A stretch of DNA of 64,000 nucleotides from Gibbula magus (Eukaryota; Mollusca; Gastropoda; Trochida; Trochidae): contig OW388296.1 of NCBI GenBank assembly GCA_936450465.1, forward strand, positions 38,902,023-38,966,022, in the 5' to 3' direction. Both the position numbers and the translations under genes were made by a program. How positions within the stretch are numbered: the stretch's first letter is position 1; each line of letters begins with the position of its first letter. This document shows positions 43,901 through 55,900 of this stretch, in pieces. A model generated the notes under the pieces. That model saw only the letters and a program-made list of their open reading frames with translations. It had not been told where the DNA came from and made no database searches.

Positions 43901-46900
43901 AGGACTTAAAACTGTTATTGGTACAAACAAAAAGCAATCATCTATAACTGTCCAAAAAAATTATGCTCTCGTAAATAATATAATTGAATACGTTTAATGC
44001 GAGGTTTGACTCTCATGATTTTTCCAATGATATTGATAAGATGTATACATCTCTGCCCCCAAATCTGATGATTTTAAACTAACAGAAAATGATGTTTTGC
44101 TGTCATTTAAACTACTCAAAGTTGGTCAATCTTGTGGCCCAGAGAGCATGCCGGGTATTGTCTACTTACTGGTCTATTTGCTGATTCAGAACCTAATTAT
44201 CGCCAAGTAGAGAGATAATTTTCTTCATTTGAATGTAAAGAAAATTAAGGAAATGATTGTTGATTATCGGAAAAATAAGGAACCCCTTCAGTCTATTAGA
44301 ATAGACAATGAAATAAATTATAAGAGTTGATCATTACAAATATCTTGGCGTCATTTTAGATCCAAATTTCTCGTTTTCAAAACATGTGGATTACATTTAC
44401 AAAAAAGGTCAACAGCGTCTCTATTGTCTTCGCCACTTAAGGAAATTTTCAATTAATAAATCCATAATGACAGTTTTTTACCTAACTTTTATACAAAGTG
44501 TATTGACTTTTTTTGGAGTTTGTATGGAGGTTTGTATGTTAGCAAAAATAAAATTTAAAATTGTTAATACCGCGAGCAGAATCAGTGGAGTACAATTTGA
44601 AAACATTCCATTGACCTATGAGCGTCAGACTGTAAAGAAAACTACCAAAATAAGAATCGATAGTTCCCATATATTGTTCCATCATTTCGAACTAGATAGA
44701 ACGAGAGAGAGAAAGATAATTATTGATACGATATCATGATCGTGTAAGTTGACCCTTAATGCCATGTGCGAGCATCCGACGTCGACGGCGTAGAGAATGA
44801 CCATCTTGTTAGTCGGTGGTCGTAAGTCGGTTCTGAGTACACAAGTGTGTATTCTCGAATGCATTGTGTATGTGAGAGAGAGTTAGTTTAGTTTCAAACA
44901 TCGCAAACGTCTTATAGGAGTCCGAAAATAAGCATTATCTTGAAATTTCAAAGAACATAACGCATTAATTATTGTATTACACATGTCAAAATTGTAATTG
45001 TTAATCTAATCACACATGTCAAAACTTACCATGGGTGTAGTGCCAATCTTTTCAATATAGCGACAATATTACGATGTTTACTCGCGCTTATGATCGGAAA
45101 CGGGATAATGTACCGTGGTCGACACGCGTCAATTGGTCTAACGTATTTTTAAAACTTACATGTTGCAGAAAAAGAGACAGATATTGATTGGTGTTGTTTA
45201 AATTAGCCTTCTCGTCACGTATAAGCCATTGCTCGAGTTTCATAGAAATAAAGTTATTGTCAAATATTTAACATTTGGGGCTGAATGTTGTCAAGTGAGA
45301 TGATTTGGACGTTAATAACACTAAGTGTTACTTTAAGCAAAGCCACTGTTCGTTCTCTCTCAATAACAGCTAATCGAGACATGTTGCAAATTCAATAATA
45401 GCATTAAGGCCAAAAATCATGTGATTGTGATTGTTAAATTTTAACAAATTCAATTCGGTCATCTGTCCATGCTCTACATGACAATCCGTGACTATGTGAC
45501 CACCATGTGTTAGGTGACAACCATGTGTTAGGTGACCACCATGTGTTAGGTGATCACCATGTGTTAGCTATAGGTGACCACATGGACGCATGCTGTTGTC
45601 ACTTTGCATGCTAGCGTCATTCTCATCCAACAGAAGTTACTCCCTTCAGATTTCCGATCCTAACCTGTGATCTACACAGAAAGGGATGACCTCATTGGTT
45701 GCAATTGAATATAGTTGTGCAATCAGCGACGCCGTTGTATAAGTGACATTTGCCAATGACACGTACGTCATAATGATAAAATAAACGTTTTTTTAAGTTT
45801 AATGTGTTTTCTTCGAAAATGCTATTTGATTTTGGTTCCAACAATTCACATCAATAAAACGTAAATCATCAGAATTGGTGAAAACGTTTCTACTGGCTTT
45901 CAGTGAATGTATTCTTCACAACTTCGATACCACATATACTCCTGAAGATGTAGCTCAGTTGGTAAAGTGTCCGCTCATCATCCGGGAGAGAGGGTTCGAA
46001 TCCCGGTCACGTCATATGTTCGATAAAGATTTCCCCTGATAGACTTCTACTTTATTGAGAGAAACGAAACTTGGTAAGGTTATTATTCTTTCTCTAGGCA
46101 TAGGCATAGGCACCACACAGTGTGACACATTTCTCCCATCGCTTGATGCAGCCTTCTAGGCCGTTCTTGTAAAAGGCAGCAGATCATGTCAAAAGACAGG
46201 ACTTGACCTCATTAATGAGTGTTTCATCATCAGGGAAACGAGTGCCTTTCAAAAATGACCTCATGTTTGGGAAGAGGAAGAAATCAAACGGTGCAAGGTC
46301 AGGAGAATACGGTCGGTAAGGAAGTATTTCATAGCCGCAGGTCCGGCTTCCGTCTGAGCTACACGTGAGTTGTGAACAGGCCTAGGAGCATTGTCCTGAA
46401 GCAGGCGGACACCTTTAGTGAGCATACCGCGTCTCTCGGTTTTGATAGCTTTCCACAATTTTTGCAGCAAACTAGCGCAGTATGCTCCAGTTATTGTGGT
46501 ACCCCTTTCCAAAAAATCCATCATGATTACACCATGCTGATCCCAAAATACGGTGAGCATATCCTTGCCTGCCGAGGGCTGTACCCGTGCCTCTTTAGGG
46601 GGTGGTGACCTAAGCTTAAGATGCTTCCACTGCTTTGACTGGATTTTACTTTCAGGATCATAGTGATGGACCCATGTTCCCGTGCGATTAGTCTGTCGAA
46701 AAAGTTATCCTGGTTTTCTTGGCACATTGCTAAAAGAGCTGTTGAGCAGTCGACTCGTTCCTGTTTTTGGAAAGATGTGAGTAGTCGGGGAACCCAGCGA
46801 GCTGACAACTTCCTCATGTGCAAATGGTCATGAATGATTTTCTCTACAGACCCCACACTTATCGGTGATCATCCAAAATTGCAGTTTCCACTTGCCTGAT

Positions 46901-49900
46901 AAAGTCATCATCAATGGCTGACTGGGGTCGATCTGGAATTGAAGCTGTTTCCACGGAGTTCCGAACACACTGCAACTGACGGTGCCAGTGTTTGACAACG
47001 TCATACAATGCGGCATCCTCTCCATAAGTTTATTTCATCTCATCAAAAATCTCCTTTGGTGTACGACCCTTCAAGAATAAAAACCTGATAACCGCCCTGT
47101 ACTCAACAAACTCCATTTTTACACCTTTCTCTACTCTAAGTCCTGTGCTGACAGAAAGAATGAATATTTTAAAAGTATGAGACATCACTTGACCTATGGA
47201 GAAATGCTACATATATCATGCGAAATTTATACTTCTTCCGGTAAAGAGAACTTGGTCAGGGGAAATCTTTCGTACCAAAACACATTCAGCATTGTAAAGA
47301 CGTGTTAACGGACGCTGCATTGTAAAATGCACAACAACTATGTATTATGTTACCGCGGACAATAGAAAGTTATTATTCAGATTCAAGTAATTGACCTTGG
47401 ATCAGTCCTGGAATCAAACCGTCACATTCTGACATCCTTCTTCGGTTGAAGACTCATGGGAAAGAACCACTGTAAACACAATCTCGAGCATGCCCTTTTA
47501 ATCTTGTCCCGTCCTTACTTAAATATCAACGACTGTATGTTTTCAGAATTCTAAGAAATACACGAGGCTTAGAGTGTGTCTTTATGTATGAAGTACTTAT
47601 GCCAAGATATGTTGTAACTCTTATGTTTAACCCTGGCAGGTCTGATCGATGCACACACTCATCCGGTATGGGCAGGAGATAGAGTTGATGAATTCGCTCT
47701 TAAGGTAAGTAGTTATAGGTACGTTAGTGACGATGTTGATCAGAAAAAAAAGCTGCGTGTTAATATGAGTTATAACATTCAGTGGAGGGTGACATTGTAA
47801 TGTATCAGACCCATGTTAGTGTTTATCCAACGAGCCGTAGGCCAGTTTGATAAACACTAACAAGGGTCTGATACATTACAATGTCACCCGAAAAAAATTG
47901 AATGTTATAACGTATTTATCTCCCGCATGTCTCAAAATATCATTAAAACAACAAAGGGAAAAAAATGTTGACAGAAAACAGCTGATCGATCGACAAACTA
48001 TGACCTTTAACTTGTGTCACGTGACATGGAATGATTGACATGAATGCATGCTTTATTCATGTTGCGGGATATAAAACACCCTCGGGAAGATTTATCAACC
48101 CGCTTGACGGTGTTTATTAATATTTGTTAATGGACACATGGACCAATCAGGGATCGACTTTAGTCGGACGCTTTGGGGGGGAGGTCTCCTACTACGATTT
48201 CTTACCGGTGCATAGCTGGGGATAGTCAACACTGTCCATCCTTGCCTTATTAATATGGTCCTGTTACTACTGTCAAGTACTTGGAGCGTTGGAGTAAACA
48301 AGTAACAGTCAACTGTCCATCCTTGTTGTAGTATTATGGTCCTTTTAGTACTGTCAGGTAGTTGGAGCGTCGGAGTAAACAAGCAACAGTCAACTCGTCG
48401 CCGCAGAATTAATAGGTCGTACCTGCAGTTTTGAAATTTTCAAAAATTCTGAGTAAATCAAATAAAACTTTTATTATTTTGTTTCTTGAAATAATTTATC
48501 AATCTTTTAAAATTAAATTTGCAATGGCAAAAACGTCCATTTAGCATACAAAATAAGTGTTAATTACTTAAAGTTATTAAATTAGATACATTTTAATAGT
48601 TACAGATGTTCTGTTTCTGACTATGTTCAGGCACAGGAAAAAGTATAAAGTCGTAAGTGACAGATACGACCTATCGACATCACATATGGCTGTATATCTA
48701 GGTTGTAAGTGATCAGTTACGACCTGTTATAATACCTATAACACATTTCATAAGACAGTTAAAGCCTATAAGGTTGTAAGTTTTAATTCTCTTCTCTGTC
48801 AAACACTTCCGCTTATGACAATGTTAATGGTTTTCCATTAGCATATTTGCTTAGAGAGCATAAAATGATAACTACGTTTATCAAACAGGGTAAAATGACA
48901 ACCAAATCAACACTTCTAAAGTTTTATTTTGAATAAAACAGATACAAAATGAGTCTTGTTCATTGATGAATGGTATTGGAAACTTTTTATCCATGGGACT
49001 CGTGGATTTTGAAGCATGATTGTCAAAGTTACAACAACAAACTAAGGAATTTAAACAATAAAAGAGAACACTTTTACTGATCCAACGTGATAAAAACAAA
49101 AACTTTAACTATTCAAAAGTAACCTTAACAGTAGACCTGATGATATGGAAGGTTATCTTCATGATCCTTACTTGGACTAGACTTTCACTGTTTAATATTA
49201 ATCATACTGCTCCGTCAATCATATTGGGGATAAATCCAATGCAGTGGGCTTACAGTTCAATAAAGCCATATTATGAAAGTAACAAAACATTTGGCAACAG
49301 TAAATGCATGAACGACAAACAAACAGGTGACTTAACATCAACAGACATTGTGTTTAGAGCACCTCACGTCTATTTTAAGGACACGTAACATCTGAGCAAA
49401 GAACAACGAATATCCCAGCTCAGAATATAGTACATCCGAGCTAAAATTGACAAACCTCTGTGTTTAGTACAAGAAACATCTTTAATAAGTACAAGATACA
49501 TCTGAGCTAAGATCAAGAAACATCTGAGCTAAGATTAACAGCCAACTGAGTTGAGACTAACAAACATCTGAGTTAAGACCAACAAAAAGTTTGTGCTTTG
49601 AGTCTTAGTTCAGATGCTTGTTGCTCAAAGCACAAAATGGTTGTTGTATTTAACTCAGATGTTCGTTTTTCTTAGCTCAGGTGGTCGTTGTTCTTAGCTG
49701 AGATGTCTTCATGTCTTAGTTCAGATGCCTATGTTGCTCAAAGCACAACATGTTTGTTGAACTTAACTCAGATGTTTGTTGAACTAAGACTCAAAGACAT
49801 CCGAGCTAGGAAAAACAAACATCTCAAAGCAACTGAGACAAGAACAACAAAAAGCTGTGCTTAGAACAATACACATCTGAGGTAATACTAACAAACAACT

Positions 49901-52900
49901 GAAAGAACACCAACCATCTTAGTTATAACTAAGTATAACAAATATCAGAGCTGAGACCAACAAACATCTGAGCTAAGAATATCAACCATCTGAGCCATGA
50001 ACAACGACCATCTGAGTCAAGAACATTAACCGTCTGATCTGAGATTAACAGTAATCTGAGCTGAAAACTCTGAGCTTAGAACAACCTTCAATAAGGGACG
50101 TTCACCATAATCCACAACCATAGTTCAATTGTCTTATTAAGATTCTACATCAGAGTTGTCTTCTTCATCAGGCTTTGGAAGTCTGTCTCTGATCTGAACA
50201 TTGTGCGGCAAGTTAACGTAGAATTCCTGACAGTGTAGTGGTATGAGGTTCTTTGAACAAAGGTGCGTGAGATCTTTGTATTTTTCGTCACTGACTGGTA
50301 ACGGTGCAGTGTAGAGTGGTTTCAGCACACTCTCACTAAGTTCCTTGAACCTTTTCCCTGTCTGTCTGTGGTAGACTGGTGAATAGCAAAGGATTGGTAA
50401 TCATCTCCAATTTCATACTTAAAGAAAATGTAGTCTGGTTGGTCTTTTCTATATTGAAAGGAGTGAATCTTCATCCATTCAACTTTGCTGCCATTATCTG
50501 TTTTGCTCCTGTTCATGATGGAAGAGTCTGCAATTGATTTGAAGTTGTAGCATTCTTTTTGGTCATTTCAATGACTTCGTAATGAGGCGGTTCTTGCAGG
50601 ACAGGACCATATTAATAAGACAAGGATGGACAGTTGACTGCTGCTTGTTAACTCCGAAGCTTCAACTACCTGACAGTATTAAAAGGACCACAATACTAAA
50701 ACAAGGAAGGACAGTTGACTGTTGCTTATTTACTCCGAGGTTCCAACTACCTGACAGAACTAAAAGGACCATATTAATAAGACAAGGGTGGACAGTTGAA
50801 TGTTGCTTGTTTACTCCAACGCTCCAACTACCTGACAGTAGAAACAGGACCATATAACTAAAACAAGGATGGACAGTTGACTGTTGATTGTTTACTCAAA
50901 CGCTCGAATTACCTGACGAACTAACAGGACCATATTAATCAGACAAGGATGGACAGTTGACTGTTGCTTGTTTACTCCAACGCTCCAACTACCTGACAGT
51001 ACTAACAGGACCATATTACTAAAACAAGGATGGACAGTTGACTGTTGATTGTTTACTCCAACGCTCCAACTACCTGACGAACTAACAGGACCATATAACT
51101 AAAACAAGGATGGACAGTTGACTGTTGATTGTTTACTCTAACGCTCCAACTACCTGACGAACTAACAGGAACATATTAATAAGACAAGCATGGACAGTTG
51201 ACTGTTGATTGTTTACTCCAACGCTCCAACTACCTGACGAACTAACAGGACCATATTAATAAGACAAGGATGGACAGTTGACTGTTGCTTGTTTACTCCA
51301 ACGCTCCAACTACCTGACGAACTAACAGGACCATATTAATAAGACAAGGATGGACAGATGACTGTTGATTGTTTACTCCAACGCTCCAACTACCTGACGA
51401 ACTAACAGGACCATATTAATAAGACAAGGATGGACAGTTGACTGTTGCTTGTTTACTCCAACGCTCCAACTACCTGACAGTACGAACAGGACCATATCAC
51501 TAAAACAAGGATGGACAGTTGACTGTTGCTTGTTTACTCCAAAGCTCAAACTACCTGACGAACTAACAGGACCATATTAATAAGACAAGGATGGACAGTT
51601 GACTGTTGCTTGTTTACTCCAACGCTCCAACTACCCGACGAACAAACAGGTGTTTGGAATATGTGGTTTAAACGTATTTTTATTCAGAGAATCTTGTTCG
51701 GTAAGCAAGCAAAATTTGCGCTTATATTAATACCTTACCAGTACATACATATAATAACAAACACACAAAACATGACAAACTAAAGCATACTGATACCATG
51801 CGTACAGGATTGTTGCTTATGAAAGATTCTCTGCAGTTCAACTTCATTAATGATACAGCTACGTTGTTCTTTAGAAACACGTAAATCTAAGATGCTTTAT
51901 CAAGCGCATTTGGAATATATATTTATTGTGTTCTGAGGCAAACCTTAAATTAAGACAGTAATGTTAAACATTTCTATATGTCTTCTTCTTCTTCTCTTGG
52001 AGATTTTACGAGCGGTTTCCAGCGGAGCTGATTTCCTACTCGAGCCACCAGGGCCTTTAAAAAAGTTTCGAAAGGTTTCCGAAATTGGATTCTATATGTA
52101 TTCTGACACGCTTCTTATATCAATCAACTTGTGTGGTTCTAATTAATCATACTTTTTATTCAGTCGATTCGAGAAAACATGAAATAAAAAAAGTAACATT
52201 GTTTTTAGACAGCGTACACTTTGAGACCATTATGTTGTTTTAGCAATACACCCGAGACGGGGTCTAATTGGTGTTTATTCAATGCTGGTTGTAAGTTGTC
52301 ATGTATCTCAGTGTCACAGATGTGGTCACATTTTCCTTCTGCTGGGTGATCGGCAATGTTTATTTTGATTATCTATTTAGTTAGTTGTTTTAATAAATAA
52401 AGTAATCTGGTAAGTACGATCTTTATATATTTTTAAAATTTTATTAGCAGTGATTTGACGATTGACATATGCCGATGAAGATGAGAAGATTTCGTAAGGG
52501 AATCGATTGGATTTTATTAGATGATTGACAGTATTTGTTTTGTGTTGTTTGTTTAAATAAATAAAGTAATCTGGTAATTATGTTTAATCAGCAATGATTG
52601 GAAGATCAGCTTCTGCCGATGAAGATGAAAAAGGTCTCACTTCATACAAATACATCTTGTCTTAATCTCAGAAGAATAATGTATTTTAATCCGTAAACTA
52701 AGAATAAGACAGTAAGTTATTTGCATCAACTATAGCTCTCTGTGTTGTATGTAAGAAAGACTGAGATGACATGCGACAGTTGCGACGACTTTGTTTGACT
52801 TTGCTTCTGTTCTCTCTCATGTCCCGCCAATAGACGGGTGATTACGTGGGTGTAAGTGATTAGCAATTAGCCTATCAATCAGTGTTGTTCTCAGATTAGT

Positions 52901-55900
52901 GTCATTGTAATTAACATAGTAACTGGTGGATCATTGTCTAATTAGTGTCACTGCAGATTGCCTAATTTTGTACATGGGTGATTTCACAACTAGGCGCCCA
53001 TATCTCGTCCCAAGGATTATATATTGAAAGCTAGTTTAATGTTCATATAAATCAGTAACTTCACATCTACTAATGCTTAGTAAATATGTACAAACATTAT
53101 TTAATTACACCATCGAACTAGTTGAAGAGCAGTGTCATAAACTACATCGACGGCAATGACGACTTTAAAGAATCATTCGCTTCGGGCCATCTATTTTACA
53201 ACGCTTCATACAAAATCAACCAACACCAAACAAACTGGCCAAATGAATTATCTTCTTATATTTTATACAAAAACCTTATAAAACAAAGCCAAAATAAAAA
53301 AGACGCCACACATTTATAAATAAGAACGCTTTCCATGCATTCCTTAGCATTCTATTACTCGTAGTCGCTATTGAAATTGAAGCTAACCCAAGTTTCGTAG
53401 CATTGTAGTGACTGCAAACAGAAAATAATGCATGGTAATATAAACTTAGAAAACAATATTCCCATTATATCGAAATGAAATGACAAAATAGTTATTAATT
53501 ACTTAAGTAACTTCATTATATAAATAATTCTCCTACGAATTCACCGAAATATACTCCTACGAACTGGACCCTCCTACGAAATCACCACTCCTACGAACTG
53601 GTTCCTCCTACGAAATCACTGGTTCCCCATTCAAGTACACCCCGATGCCCAATGTAGGTTCAGTTTTTTGGAGCATGCATGGATTTTGTAAAGGACATAT
53701 ACAATGTACACAGGGATTATTTTGAACAGGTACGTTATTTTGAACCGTTATGTGTCAAAAGTAATTAACATTTGAATATACACTTCTTGCTCCAATTTCA
53801 ATATCGGTTATAAATTATGTTTGCATCTTGAAATGAACAACTTACAATATGCTGTCTATATCATTCTAGTTCATCCAGTTTTAATACTTTTATCATTAGA
53901 TATCGATATAATTTTTCGCTTTCATTTAGATTTTCATAAATTATATGTATTTATCCAATGGATATTTGTTTAATCAGTTGGTATTTTGAAATGAATAACT
54001 GAAGTATTTATCGGGAAATAAATCGTATGTGCAATTTGCTTTTAACCTGTTTCCATCATGTGGAATAAATTCGCTCCACTCCATTTCAATTTTGGAAATC
54101 CTAGAAGCCATTTATGACTGGACACGAAACGAAATTAAGCTACCAGTATTTACCTTGAAAAAGGCACATGTAACTGCTAACATTATATATGTAAAGTGTG
54201 TTGTATGATTTTCTTACATTGCTCAATAAGATGCCATTCAGATACATTAAGTCTATCCGTAGTATGTGTTAGATGTCTCTATGCGAGATCGCGAAAATGT
54301 AAATTCATTTCCTCGGCATTATCTTAGATTGCCCTTAGATTAGCCTTCAAACACACATGTTTGTAACAATAAATAATAATATACAAAATTTGTATAGCGC
54401 CCTATATGGCTTAACAAAAAACCACTCTAAGGCGCTTCACAGAGACAAGGGATGAGAGACTATTGATGATTTGTATAAGCCTTCTTGTACAGATGAGTCT
54501 TGACGCCCTTTTTGAATGTGGCAAATGATTCCGAGTCTCTGATTGTGGCTGGTAGATTGTTCCAAACAGATGAAGCTGTTTTGTCAAAGCGCCTGCCGCC
54601 ATATTTGACAGTTCTGGTTTTTGGTACGGTGATGAGTGAAGCTGTTTCGGAACGGAGGGATCGTGATGGTTGGTATGGGGTGATGAGCTCCTGGAGGTAA
54701 CTTGGACCTGTGCCGTGTAGTGCCTTGTATGTATGTGTCAGGATCTTGTGCTGACATCTCATGTGTACTGGCAACCAATGTAAGTCCATCAAAAAACAAG
54801 AAAAGCTAATCAAAACAAGAAAAGCTAATCAACTTAATGACGTTATGTGTCGACTTTGTTTAACTGTTGACATAACTTAGTAATTGTTGTGACAGACACA
54901 ATCAGTGAAAATACGTATACGTGACCACTTCGATTCAATAATGTAAACAATAAGACTAGCGAGACGCTCGCTTGGGTTGCCCAGGTGCCTAAAGTGTGGC
55001 AAGGCGTGATTGGCTAATTGAAACGTTTGCCGACTGTTTTCGTGAGGTACATTTAAAAAGCTAATTTTGAACTATTTCCGATTTGATTTGAACAAAATTA
55101 AGTGGTAGTGTTATTTTCTTAACTGATGTCATAATCATTTCTGCAAAACGTATCCCCTCGAGGTTCCCGGTACTTTAATGCAATTTCTGTGGATGGCCTT
55201 AGTCATCTTAGTGATGGGGTCCCGTGAGACCTATAAATAATAATAATAATAATAATTATTATTATAAAAAAAACTTTATTACCTCGAAAGGAATTCATTT
55301 TGTATCATGACAGAGCTCGTGTACATGAATGGCAATTAACAGTCACGGATTACATGTAATTGTTTTAATGTAATTTGTAATGTAATTGTGGACAACAATC
55401 ACAATTGGTTGACTTAAGGATCATTTAACAAAGGAATGCTGAAGGGAATAAATGTATTCAGCGAGAGTGACATGTAGTGTATTGCAGCTGGCGGGCGCCT
55501 CGTACATGGAGGTTCACGAGGCAGGGGGAGGGATCCACTACACAGTGGAGTGCACCCGCAAAGCATCAGAGGACCAGTTGTACCACTCCTTCAGGCAGCG
55601 ACTGGACACGATGATTGAGCTGGGCACCACGCTGGTTGAGTGCAAGAGCGGGTATGGTCTGGATGTGGACACAGAAATGAAAATGCTTAGGGTGGTGGAG
55701 CGGGGGCGACGTAGTGGCGGCATCGACATTTCCAGCACCTTTTGTGGCGCACACGCCATACCAAAGTAAGCCTCTCACTTTTCTCCTTTCTCCCTTTCAT
55801 CTTCACTGAATATCAAGAGCGAGCCATTTCGAGCAAATATAAACATCATGTTGTTTCTAATAGTTGCTCATTATTTTCATTGACAAGTCATAACTTGTAT

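Larger units (their letters stand above)
48224..51650. mobile_element. Possible composite element bounded by inverted minisatellite arrays
   Basis: The same 80-bp unit is present in opposite orientation at both ends (2 copies left, about 13 right), enclosing a degenerate transposon-linked frame. This fits a DNA element whose inverted ends contain tandem repeats that expanded on one side. No target duplication was identified, so the element status is an inference. Confidence 0.4.

Noticed and set aside
45952..46018. Candidate tRNA gene (tRNA-Met-like, CAT)
   Set aside because: Anticodon stem and outer T-stem do not pair and the acceptor stem is weak. It is kept only as a tRNA-like repeat.
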